Shown here: positions 1 through 6,033 of the stretch, piece by piece
How positions within the stretch are numbered: position 1 is the first letter of the stretch
Layout: the number at the start of each line of letters is the position of its first letter
Source: JASHVB01 sp049522565
GTDB taxonomy: Bacteria; Pseudomonadota; Alphaproteobacteria; Acetobacterales; Acetobacteraceae
DNA: 11,909 nt
Reading direction: 5' to 3'
Assembly: GCA_049522565.1 (NCBI GenBank)
Contig: JBEKNT010000200.1
Coordinates: forward strand, 1 to 11,909
Program-made: the position numbers and the translations under genes
The notes under the pieces: generated by a model
Databases searched by the model: none
What the model saw: only the letters and a program-made list of their open reading frames with translations
What the model was told of the DNA's origin: nothing

Positions 1-17
1 GTGCCCGTTCAGCCGTG

Positions 18-398
18 CTACTTGACCTCCACGGCGGCGCCCTGATCCTCCAGCATCTTGCGGAGCTTGGCGGCCTCTTCCTTGTTCACGCCTTCCTTTA
101 CCGTCTTCGGCGCGCCTTCCACCAGGTCCTTGGCCTCTTTCAGGCCGAGCCCCGTGATGGTCCGGATCTCCTTGATCACGTTGATCTTCTTGTCGCCCGC
201 CTTGGCCAGGATGACGGTGAACTCGGTTTGCTCCTCGGCCGGCGCAGCGGCAGCCGCGGCGGCGGCAGGCGCGGCAGCCGCCGCAACCGGCGCAGCGGCA
301 GAAACGCCCCACTTCTCTTCGAGCAATTTCGAGAGCTCCGACGCTTCCAGCACCGTGAGGCTGGACAGCTCGTCCACCAGCTTTTGCAGATCGGCCAT
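18..398 (-). CDS. rplL: 50S ribosomal protein L7/L12
   Basis: This is the stalk protein of the large ribosomal subunit. It binds L10 as dimers and recruits translation GTPases such as EF-G and EF-Tu. The 126 residues match the usual family length. An N-terminal dimerisation and L10-binding helix region (about 1-33) is followed by an Ala/Pro hinge (about 34-56), which is especially alanine-rich here. The globular C-terminal domain (about 57-126) carries the signature around TEFTVILAKAGDKKINVIK and the conserved GLGLKEAKDLVEG. The start is ATG with an AAGGGA-like ribosome binding site about ten bases upstream. The gene follows rplJ after 106 bases. rpoB would be expected downstream, left of the window. 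The identification is secure. Confidence 0.98.
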   Translation of the reverse strand: MADLQKLVDELSSLTVLEASELSKLLEEKWGVSAAAPVAAAAAPAAAAAAAAPAEEQTEFTVILAKAGDKKINVIKEIRTITGLGLKEAKDLVEGAPKTVKEGVNKEEAAKLRKMLEDQGAAVEVK

Positions 399-440
399 GT
401 TCGTGTGTCCCTTAATCTAGACTTTGGTTGGTTCCATGCA

Positions 441-457
441 AGCCGGGTACCCCGGCT
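441..457 (-). promoter_or_regulatory. Hairpin in the rplJ-rplL intergenic region
   Basis: A perfect 7-bp stem (AGCCGGG/CCCGGCT) with a 3-base loop lies in the 106-base gap between rplJ and rplL. No T-run follows it on the transcribed strand, so it is unlikely to be a full intrinsic terminator. It may be an RNA processing or stability element that helps make L7/L12 in excess over L10. That role is inference. Confidence 0.4.
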
Positions 458-504
458 ATCTTCACGCTTGCGCGCAGCGTTGCCATGCGGTCACAGTTTC
501 GTGA

Positions 505-1044
505 TCACGCGGCAGCGGCAACGGCATCGCCCTCCTCATGCTTCCTGGCGAGGGCGCCAAAGACGCGTGCGAGTTGCCCGCCCGGGGCCTGGAGCACGCC
601 GGCGATCCGGGTCGCGGGGGTGGAAATCATCCCCACGATCTGGGCACGCAGCACATCCAGGCTCGGCAGCTCGGCGAGTGCTCGCACCCCGGTCGCATCC
701 AGCGTCCGGGGGCCAAGCGCCCCACCGATCAACACGAGCTTCTCGTTGGTCCTGGCGAACTCGACGGCCGCCTTGGCCACTGCCACCGGGTCCTGCGCCC
801 AGGCGAGCGCGGTCGGTCCCTTCAGCATGGGCTTGAGGCCGTCGAATCGGGTCCCTTCCAGAGCGAGGTGGGTCAGCCGGTTCTTCGCGACTTTGAAGGT
901 CGCCCCCGCGGCCCGCATCCGACGCCTGAGCTCCGTCGCCTCGGCGACCGTGAGACCCTGGTTGCGGGTCACGACGATCATCGTGGTGGCGGCAAGCGCG
1001 GCATTGAGCCCGGCGACGAACTCCCGCTTCTCCGTACGGTCCAA
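505..1044 (-). CDS. rplJ: 50S ribosomal protein L10
   Basis: L10 anchors the L7/L12 dimers to 23S rRNA, forming the ribosomal stalk base. In many bacteria the L10-L7/L12 complex also represses its own mRNA. The protein is 179 residues, normal for the family. The N-terminal rRNA-binding domain shows the typical start DRTEKREFVAGLNAAL, then GLTVAEATELRRRMRAAGATFKVAKNRL (about 30-57). The C-terminal helix (about 140-179) would carry L7/L12. The start is TTG, with GGAG seven bases upstream; the protein N-terminus fits the family at exactly this position and no ATG is better placed. A weak start codon in a stoichiometry-controlled ribosomal gene may contribute to regulation. A 371-base leader lies upstream. 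Confidence 0.97.
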   Translation of the reverse strand: MDRTEKREFVAGLNAALAATTMIVVTRNQGLTVAEATELRRRMRAAGATFKVAKNRLTHLALEGTRFDGLKPMLKGPTALAWAQDPVAVAKAAVEFARTNEKLVLIGGALGPRTLDATGVRALAELPSLDVLRAQIVGMISTPATRIAGVLQAPGGQLARVFGALARKHEEGDAVAAAA

Positions 1045-1065
1045 GTCTCGTCTCCAGTCTGGCCG

Positions 1066-1083
1066 GGTGCGGCGAACCGCACC
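1066..1083 (-). promoter_or_regulatory. UUCG-tetraloop hairpin upstream of the rplJ RBS
   Basis: On the minus strand GGTGCGG-TTCG-CCGCACC forms a perfect 7-bp stem with a stable UUCG loop. The same octamer CTGGCCGG flanks it at 1059-1066 and 1083-1090 as direct copies. The hairpin sits just before the GGAG ribosome binding site (1052-1055) of rplJ, a suitable place for translational control of the L10 operon. Confidence 0.5.
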
Positions 1084-1303
1084 TGGCCGGGTTGCCCAAG
1101 GACCGCAGCGGGACGCACCACCGGGTCAGACCCGGGGCAGGCGCCGATGCGATCCGGTTCGCCTGTCCATAGCCGGAACCACCAAAGCTTGCCCCCGGAC
1201 TTGATCCGGAGGCCATTCCCGCGGTTCCGGATGATCTCCGGGATGCCGCGGGGCGATGCTCTGGCTTCCCCGTCTCCCGCGCGCGTGCCTTGCGGCCCCT
1301 TAA

Positions 1304-1319
1304 GACCCCGCGAGGGGTC
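1304..1319 (-). terminator. Possible terminator or attenuator hairpin after rplA
   Basis: A perfect 6-bp stem GACCCC/GGGGTC with a 4-base loop lies about 100 bases downstream of the rplA stop. On the transcribed strand it is followed by TTAAGG, so the T-run is weak. It may reduce read-through from rplKA into rplJL, or be part of the leader structure. Confidence 0.3.
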
Positions 1320-1415
1320 ACGAACGGTCTCGGACAGGTTCGGGAAGTTCCCCCTACGGGGCACCCCCTGCGCACCGCCCGCCGGGGCCTCGCCCGACGG
1401 GACGGCGTATCTCGA

Positions 1416-2111
1416 TCAGTTGGCGAGCGTGGCCGCGTCCACCCGGACGCCCGGGCCCATGGTGGAGCTCAGCGCCACCTTCTGTACATAGGTGCCCTTG
1501 GCACCGGCCGGCTTGGCCTTCTGGATCGCATCCGCCAGCGCCTTGGCATTCGCCAGCAGCTTGTCCTCGTCGAAGCTGGCCTTGCCGATGCCGGCATGGA
1601 TGATACCCGCCTTCTCGGCGCGGAACTCGACCTGGCCGCCCTTGGCCGCGCTGATGGCGCCCTTGAGGTCCATCGTCACGGTGCCCAGGCGGGGGTTCGG
1701 CATCAGCCCGCGCGGCCCGAGGATCTTACCCAGCCGCCCGACCACGCCCATCATGTCCGGCGTCGCGATGCAGCGGTCGAACGCGATGTCGCCGGCCTGC
1801 ACCTTTTCCGCCAGGTCCTCGGCCCCGACCACGTCGGCGCCGGCGGCCTGCGCTTCCTCCGCCTTCGGGCCGCGGGCGAACACGCCCACCCGCACCGTCT
1901 TGCCGGTGCCGTTCGGCAGCGAGATCAGCCCGCGCACCATCTGGTCGGCGTGGCGCGGGTCGATGCCGAGGTTCATCGTCATCTCGACCGTCTCGTCGAA
2001 TTTCGCCCGCGCGTTCTGCTTCACCAGCTTGATCGCCTCGGGCAGCGGGTAGGTCTTGGTCTTATCGAACCCCGCTTGGATCGCCTTCAGCCGCTTTCCC
2101 GTCTTTGCCAT
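1416..2111 (-). CDS. rplA: 50S ribosomal protein L1
   Basis: L1 forms the mobile L1 stalk of the large subunit near the E site and helps move deacylated tRNA. In several bacteria it represses the rplK-rplA mRNA. The 231 residues match the family. Recognisable segments are the N-terminal MAKTGKRLKAI, the stretch MTMNLGIDPRHADQMVRG (about 44-61), the central GRLGKILGPRGLMPNPRLGTV signature (about 126-146), and the C-terminal FRAEKAGIIHAGIGKASF. It starts at an ATG only three bases after the rplK stop, so the two genes are translationally linked in one transcript and the ribosome binding site lies inside the end of rplK. The identification is secure. Confidence 0.98.
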   Translation of the reverse strand: MAKTGKRLKAIQAGFDKTKTYPLPEAIKLVKQNARAKFDETVEMTMNLGIDPRHADQMVRGLISLPNGTGKTVRVGVFARGPKAEEAQAAGADVVGAEDLAEKVQAGDIAFDRCIATPDMMGVVGRLGKILGPRGLMPNPRLGTVTMDLKGAISAAKGGQVEFRAEKAGIIHAGIGKASFDEDKLLANAKALADAIQKAKPAGAKGTYVQKVALSSTMGPGVRVDAATLAN

Positions 2112-2114
2112 GGC

Positions 2115-2549
2115 TCAGCCCTCCACCACGGTGAGGCCCATCGAGCGAGCCGAACCGGCCAGCATGCGCACCGCGCCCTCGATGTCGTTGGCGTTCATGT
2201 CCTTCATCTTGATCTCGGCGATCTCGCGCAACTGGCTCTGGGTGACCCGGCCGACCGAGGCGGACTTGCCGGCGGCGGTGGTGCCCTTGTCGATCTTCGC
2301 CGCCTTCATCAGGAAATACGTGTTGGGCGGGGTCTTCATGATGAAGCTGAAGGTGCGGTCGGCGTACGCGGTGATCACCACCGGCACCGGCATTCCCGGC
2401 TCCATGTTCTGGGTGGTGGCGTTGAATTCCTTGACGAAGGCCATGATGTTCAGGCCGCGCTGGCCCAGCGCGGGGCCGACCGGCGGCGACGGGTTCGCCT
2501 TGCCGGCGGGGATTTGCAATTTGATGTAGCCGACGATTTTCTTCGCCAT
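2115..2549 (-). CDS. rplK: 50S ribosomal protein L11
   Basis: L11 binds the GTPase-associated region of 23S rRNA and takes part in factor binding and RelA-mediated stringent sensing. The 144 residues are typical. The N-terminal domain carries GYIKLQIPAGKANPSPPVGPALGQRGLNIMAF (about 7-38), the classic L11 signature with its proline-rich switch. The C-terminal rRNA-binding domain includes KTPPNTYFLMKAAKIDKG (about 72-89) and ends with AGSARSMGL. The start is ATG with an AAGGA ribosome binding site about nine bases upstream. rplA follows after three bases. nusG, the usual gene just upstream in proteobacteria, is not present; a 334-base gap and then opposite-strand sequence follow instead. Confidence 0.98.
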   Translation of the reverse strand: MAKKIVGYIKLQIPAGKANPSPPVGPALGQRGLNIMAFVKEFNATTQNMEPGMPVPVVITAYADRTFSFIMKTPPNTYFLMKAAKIDKGTTAAGKSASVGRVTQSQLREIAEIKMKDMNANDIEGAVRMLAGSARSMGLTVVEG

Positions 2550-2883
2550 GATCCCAGGTCCTTCCGACTACCGGGGACCGCGGTGCATGCGACCGGCCGC
2601 CCAGGGGGGCAGCGTGATCTCCCGCGTTCCGATGAAGCGCGGGCGTTTAGCCGATGGGGGAGGCAGAGTCCAGGGGGTTATGTCCGGAGTCGGCCGCGGT
2701 GAGGCGACGTGGTCGCCTGGTCCTGGGGTCATCCGCAGGGGCGGTGCTATTCGGGCGTGGCAATTCAATCGCCTCGGCGTTTAGACGCCAGCCGCATGCC
2801 GCACCTGCCAGCGCATAAATCCCAATGCACCACCATCCGAACGCGTTGCACAGCACCCGCATCGAAGCGGTAGCGAGGCGCGC
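2550..2883. promoter_or_regulatory. Gene-free region upstream of rplK (probable promoter/5' UTR)
   Basis: These 334 bases separate rplK (minus) from the divergent DUF4062-like frame (plus) and must hold the promoter for the ribosomal operon unless transcription enters from further right. I see no -35/-10 pair good enough to name. Two perfect hairpins are visible: AGGCGAC/GTCGCCT at 2702-2718 and GGCGT/ACGCC at 2776-2789. The only AT-richer islands are around 2760-2785 and 2815-2825. There is no trace of a nusG coding end. Confidence 0.4.
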
Positions 2884-3144
2884 ATGGCGCACGTTGTCTT
2901 CAAGGTGGTGGTGTCGAGCAGTTTTCGGGACCGGCGCGGGTGCCGGGAGGCGGTGCGCGACGCGATCGAAGGCCAAGGCGTGCTGCCGCTGATGATGGAG
3001 AGGGATCCGGCGATCGCGGATCGCGGCATCATCGCCAACTCGCTGGCGAAGCTAGGCGAGGCGGATACCTACCTCGTGGTGATCAGCAACTACCGCTACG
3101 GAGAGGTGGTCGAGGACGCGGCGTTGAACCCCCAAGGCCTGTGA
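2884..3144 (+). pseudogene. Truncated DUF4062-domain protein (N-terminal remnant)
   Basis: The 86-residue frame resembles the start of DUF4062, a domain usually found at the N-terminus of large multidomain proteins, including STAND-type NTPases. It has the beta-strand plus VVVSSSFRDRRGCREAVRDAI (about 8-28), resembling the VFVSSTFxDxxxER motif. A GVLPLMMERDPA segment follows (about 32-43), then EADTYLVVISNYRYGEV (about 59-75), the usual second strand with RYG. In intact members the domain continues into a conserved Ser-x-Thr-Glu-x-Glu motif. Here a TGA falls just after NPQGL, before that motif, and I see no continuation in another frame. It starts at ATG with a weak GAGG site five bases upstream. 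I infer a decayed or truncated gene; a short expressed protein cannot be excluded. Confidence 0.55.
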
Positions 3145-3218
3145 GACGCTGCCGGCTTCTGCCAACGATGCGCCTGTCGGCCTTGCTGACGGGTCTGCCG
3201 CTGTGGCTGAGAGGCGCC

Positions 3219-3304
3219 GCCCGCTGCGAAAGCGGGGTCGGAGAGTCAGGCGTCCTGGGGGTCCTGCCCCAGCCTTCGCGGGCGCAGGCTTGGCGCGAAT
3301 GACG
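3219..3304. repeat. Decayed palindromic intergenic repeat
   Basis: This gap segment holds a 6-bp hairpin (CCCGCT/AGCGGG, 3220-3236). A second inverted pair follows (CCTGC 3263-3267 with GCAGG 3284-3288) around GCCTTCGCGGGC, ending in AATGACG. The pattern recalls the dispersed repeat containing GCCTTCGCGGGGATGACG that is frequent between genes in Acetobacteraceae and related groups, but with several mismatches. The repeat family is recognised from memory. Confidence 0.4.
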
Positions 3305-3358
3305 CACACGGCTCCACGGCAGCCGAACCGGCTGTCCGCGCCCCTTATGTCCGGACGA

Positions 3359-3568
3359 TCAGCGCCGCTCGCACGCCGTGCGGAAGTCCGCACTCACGCC
3401 CGCATGGCCAAGCCGGTAGACGCTCTGCGCGATGGCACGATCCCGCCGGCGCTGCCACTCGCCGCGCGCCGCCCGCCAAAGGCGCGGCAGCATCGGGCTG
3501 CCCAAGCGCGAGCGTTGCTCGGCACGCAGGGCCTCGACGGCAGTGAAAGCGGCAGCGGACATTGGCAT
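3359..3568 (-). CDS. Small basic protein of unknown function
   Basis: I do not recognise this 69-residue protein. It is placed as a gene because the minus strand shows an exceptionally strong ribosome binding site, GGAGGAGG (3575-3582), six bases before the ATG at 3568; a second ATG follows two codons later. The protein is rich in Arg and Ala. An N-terminal part about 1-20 (SAAAFTAVEALRAEQRSR) looks helical, and a basic segment follows (RLWRAARGEWQRRRDRA, about 29-45). It has no signal peptide, membrane segment or cysteine-based metal motif; the single Cys is near the end. Its size and Arg-rich middle loosely recall DUF1127-type small proteins, but the conserved ending of that family is missing. 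It is transcribed divergently from eutB and shares the control region with the CRP-type palindrome. Confidence 0.55.
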   Translation of the reverse strand: MPMSAAAFTAVEALRAEQRSRLGSPMLPRLWRAARGEWQRRRDRAIAQSVYRLGHAGVSADFRTACERR

Positions 3569-3638
3569 GATCGGCCTCCTCCAGGGCTGGCGCGTGACGG
3601 CCAGGTTGCGGGCATGATGGGCCCGGAGGCGACGCCCG

Positions 3639-3658
3639 GCTGTGAACCTGCTCACAGC
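3639..3658. promoter_or_regulatory. CRP/FNR-family operator (TGTGA-N6-TCACA)
   Basis: The sequence contains TGTGA (3641-3645), six bases, then TCACA (3652-3656). This is exactly the textbook CRP half-site arrangement, and the dyad extends to 7 bp (GCTGTGA/TCACAGC). It lies 74 bases before the listed eutB start and 70 bases before the divergent small gene. A possible -10, TATGGG at 3676-3681, would put the dyad centre near -40 of a eutB transcript, close to the position used by class II activators. FixK/FNR sites differ (TTGA-N6-TCAA), so a CRP-like protein is favoured. Binding is inferred, not shown. Confidence 0.65.
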
Positions 3659-3732
3659 TGGCGGTATTTTCCGGCTATGGGCACACCTCACCCGCCGCAG
3701 GCGGGACAGGTACACGACGACGACGCGGGAGG

Positions 3733-5109
3733 TTGCCGCTGCCCTACGCCCACAGCATCGCCGGGACACGCTACGTCTTCCCCGATCTGCGCACGCTGCT
3801 GGCGCGGGCGACGCCATTCCGTTCCGGCGACGCCCTGGCCGGGCTGGCAGCCGAGAGCGCGGCCGAGCGGGTGGCGGCGCAGATGGCGCTGGCCGACACC
3901 CCGTTGCCCGCGATCCTGGCCGATCCGCTGGTCCCCTACGAGGCGGACGAGGTCACGCGGCTGATCCTGGACACGCATGCCCCCGCCGCCTTCGCCCCGA
4001 TCGCCGCGCAGACCGTGGGGGAATTCCGCGAGCACCTGCTGGCCGCGACGCCCGAGGCACTGGCCGCGCTGCGTCCCGGCCTGACCCCCGAAATCGTCGC
4101 CGCGGTCAGCAAGATCATGCGGTTGCAGGACTTGGTGGCGGTGGCGGCGAAGTGCCGGGTGGTCACCCGGTTCCGCAACACGATCGGGCTGCCCAACCGG
4201 CTGTCGGTGCGGCTGCAACCGAACCATCCGACCGACGATCCGCTCGGCGTGGCGGCGTCCACGCTGGACGGGCTGCTGCTCGGCGCCGGCGACGCGGTGA
4301 TCGGCGTGAATCCGGCCACCGACAGCATCGCGGCGACCGTGGCGCTGCTGACCATGCTGGACACCATCCGCGAGCGCTACGCCATCCCGACGCAGACCTG
4401 CGTGCTGGCGCACGTCACCACCACACTGCGCGCCATCGAGGCCGGCGCTCCGGTCGACCTGGTGTTCCAGTCGATCGGCGGCACCGAGGCGGCGAACCGT
4501 GGCTTCGGCATCTCGCTGGCCCTGCTGCGCGAGGCGCGCGACGCGGCGTTGTCGCTGCGCCGGGGCACGCTGGGCGACAACGTGATGTATTTCGAGACCG
4601 GCCAGGGTAGCGCGCTCTCCGCCGGGGCACATCATGGCGTGGACCAGCAGACACTGGAGGCGCGCGCCTACGCGGTGGCACGGGCGTTCTCGCCGTTGCT
4701 GGTGAACAGCGTCGTCGGGTTTATCGGGCCGGAATACCTGTACGACGGCAAGCAGATCACCCGCGCCGGGCTGGAGGATCATTTCTGCGGCAAATTGCTC
4801 GGCCTGCCGATGGGGGTGGATGTCTGCTACACCAACCACGCCGAGGCCGACCAGGACGACATGGACGCGCTGCTGACCTTGCTCGGCGTCGCCGGCGTCA
4901 CCTACGTGATGGGCGTGCCGGGGGCGGACGACGTGATGCTGTCGTACCAGAGCACCTCGTTCCACGACGCGCTGTATCTGCGCGGGGTGCTGGGTTTGCA
5001 ACCGGCACCGGAGTTCGCCGCGTGGCTGGCGCAGATGGGGCTGGATGGGATGGCGGCGCCGGAACGGGTACCGGCAGCCCTGGCCCCGGCTCTGATCGGG
5101 TTGGGATGA
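3733..5109 (+). CDS. eutB: Ethanolamine ammonia-lyase large subunit
   Basis: EutB is the catalytic subunit of the adenosylcobalamin-dependent enzyme that turns ethanolamine into acetaldehyde and ammonia. The 458 residues match the family (about 453) along the whole length. Active-site residues known from the E. coli enzyme (Arg160, Gln162, Asn193, Glu287, Asp362) appear here as Arg160, Gln162, Asn193, Glu288 and Asp363, within RLQPN, GDAVIGVNPATD, YFETGQGSALSAG and GVDVCYTNHAEADQ. The start is uncertain: the listed TTG directly abuts a GGGAGG ribosome binding site (3727-3732), whereas CTG at 3739 lies six bases after it and gives the N-terminus PYAHSIAGTRYVF. No eutC, the B12-binding small subunit, follows, and no microcompartment genes are nearby. 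A CRP-type palindrome lies upstream, and an SDR gene follows after 51 bases. Confidence 0.96.
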   Translation: MPLPYAHSIAGTRYVFPDLRTLLARATPFRSGDALAGLAAESAAERVAAQMALADTPLPAILADPLVPYEADEVTRLILDTHAPAAFAPIAAQTVGEFREHLLAATPEALAALRPGLTPEIVAAVSKIMRLQDLVAVAAKCRVVTRFRNTIGLPNRLSVRLQPNHPTDDPLGVAASTLDGLLLGAGDAVIGVNPATDSIAATVALLTMLDTIRERYAIPTQTCVLAHVTTTLRAIEAGAPVDLVFQSIGGTEAANRGFGISLALLREARDAALSLRRGTLGDNVMYFETGQGSALSAGAHHGVDQQTLEARAYAVARAFSPLLVNSVVGFIGPEYLYDGKQITRAGLEDHFCGKLLGLPMGVDVCYTNHAEADQDDMDALLTLLGVAGVTYVMGVPGADDVMLSYQSTSFHDALYLRGVLGLQPAPEFAAWLAQMGLDGMAAPERVPAALAPALIGLG

Positions 5110-5160
5110 CGCCGACCCAGCCGCTACACTGGGTGATCGGCGAACCGTGGGAGACGATGC

Positions 5161-5922
5161 ATGTTGCTGCGAGGACAGGCGGCGGTGGTGACCGGCGGGG
5201 GCTCCGGCCTGGGCGCGGCGACAGCGGCGCTGTTGGCGCGGGCCGGCTGCCGGGTCGCCGTGCTGGACATCAATCATGATGCGGCGGTGGCGAGCGCGGC
5301 GCGGTTCGGCGGCCTGGGCGTGGCGTGCGACGTGGCTCACCCGGTATCGGCCGAGACGGCGCTGGCCGAGGCGCGCGCGGCGCACGGCGTGGAACGCATG
5401 CTGGTGAACTGCGCCGGGGTCGGCACCGCGGGACGCATCGTCGGACGCGACGGGCCGTTGCCACTGGCGGCGTTCGAGCGGGTGATCCGCGTCAACCTGA
5501 TCGGCAGCTTCAATATGCTGCGGCTGTCGGCGGCGGCGATGTCGGCACTGGAGCCGCTGGAAGAGGGCGAGCGCGGCGTGATCGTCAATACCGCCTCGAT
5601 CGCGGCCTATGAAGGGCAGGTCGGGCAAGCGGCCTATGCTGCGTCGAAGGGCGGCGTGGTCGGCATGACCCTGCCGGCGGCGCGTGAACTGGCGCGCGCC
5701 GGGGTACGGGTGATGACCATCGCGCCGGGCCTGTTCCACACGCCGATGGTGGAGGGGCTGCCACCCGAGGTGCAGCAGAGCCTGGCGGCAAGTGTCCCGT
5801 ATCCGCCGCGTCTCGGGCTGCCGGAGGAGTTCGCCGCACTGGTGGAGCACATCGCGACCAATCGGTTCCTTAATGGCGAGGTGATCCGCCTGGACGGCGC
5901 CCTGCGCATGGCGCCCCGCTAA
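5161..5922 (+). CDS. Short-chain dehydrogenase/reductase (SDR), 3-hydroxyacyl-CoA dehydrogenase type-2-like
   Basis: This is a classical SDR of 253 residues that should oxidise a hydroxy compound with NAD(H). The Rossmann cofactor motif TGGGSGLG is at 11-18, and Asp36 at the end of the second strand indicates NAD rather than NADP. The NCAG motif is at 83-86, and the catalytic set is Asn112, Ser146, Tyr159 and Lys163 (YAASK). The layout, with an extended loop around 91-103 and the segment PYPPRLGLPEEFAALVEHI near the end, resembles 3-hydroxyacyl-CoA (HSD10-like) dehydrogenases. The substrate cannot be read from sequence. The start is ATG with GGGAG seven bases upstream. It lies 51 bases after eutB on the same strand, so co-transcription is likely, but a shared pathway is inference. 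Confidence 0.93.
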   Translation: MLLRGQAAVVTGGGSGLGAATAALLARAGCRVAVLDINHDAAVASAARFGGLGVACDVAHPVSAETALAEARAAHGVERMLVNCAGVGTAGRIVGRDGPLPLAAFERVIRVNLIGSFNMLRLSAAAMSALEPLEEGERGVIVNTASIAAYEGQVGQAAYAASKGGVVGMTLPAARELARAGVRVMTIAPGLFHTPMVEGLPPEVQQSLAASVPYPPRLGLPEEFAALVEHIATNRFLNGEVIRLDGALRMAPR

Positions 5923-5925
5923 CAA

Positions 5926-5948
5926 CCTCTCCCGCGAAGCGGGAGAGG
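5926..5948 (+). terminator. Hairpin directly after the SDR stop (likely terminator)
   Basis: A perfect 10-bp GC-rich stem with a 3-base GAA loop starts four bases after the SDR stop codon. No T-run follows, so if it ends transcription it does so without the classic U-tract, or it protects the 3' end. Confidence 0.5.
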
Positions 5949-6008
5949 TCGAGATGCGGAGCATCGAGGGTGAGGGTGCAGCGGGGCGCAGGCGACACCC
6001 TCACCCTG

Positions 6009-6033
6009 CCCTCTCCCATCGCGTGGGAGAGGG
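6009..6033 (-). terminator. Hairpin directly after the DUF2336 gene stop (likely terminator)
   Basis: A perfect 10-bp stem CCCTCTCCCA/TGGGAGAGGG with a 5-base loop begins two bases after the stop of the minus-strand gene. No U-tract is visible. Its place immediately after the stop is typical of a 3'-end structure. Confidence 0.5.

Larger units (their letters stand above)
1045..1415 (-). promoter_or_regulatory. rplJ leader (probable L10 autoregulatory mRNA leader)
   Basis: This 371-base gap between rplA and rplJ has no supportable gene. In other bacteria the same place holds a promoter for rplJL and the mRNA site bound by the L10-L7/L12 complex. On the minus strand I see three hairpins: GACCCC/GGGGTC at 1304-1319, CCGGA/TCCGG at 1195-1209, and a 7-bp stem closed by a UUCG tetraloop at 1066-1083. 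The last ends about ten bases before the rplJ ribosome binding site. Open frames here run in several registers with low-complexity composition and look like high-GC shadows. The leader assignment rests on position and structure; I did not recognise the L10-binding consensus itself. Confidence 0.5.

Noticed and set aside
498..507. CGTGATCACG palindrome near the rplJ stop
   Set aside because: It is a short dyad overlapping the stop codon, and its half-sites do not form the TGTGA-N6-TCACA arrangement.
978..1364. A 128-residue minus-strand frame in the rplJ leader
   Set aside because: It overlaps the start of rplJ in another frame, has no clear ribosome binding site, and its place is explained by the leader structures.
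1290..2702. A 470-residue plus-strand open frame across rplA and rplK
   Set aside because: It is antisense to two unmistakable ribosomal genes, has His/Arg/Gly-rich nonsense composition, and is a shadow of high GC codon use.
3394..3440. A tRNA-Leu-like 5' half (GGCCAAGCCGGTAGACGC) on the plus strand
   Set aside because: The D-arm-like stretch resembles tRNA-Leu, but no proper anticodon stem, T-arm (GGTTC) or matching acceptor 3' strand follows, and the stretch lies inside the strong-RBS small gene on the other strand.
3688..5964. A 758-residue minus-strand open frame over eutB and the SDR gene
   Set aside because: It is fully antisense to two genes with clear family motifs and has low-complexity His/Gln/Arg composition without any domain.
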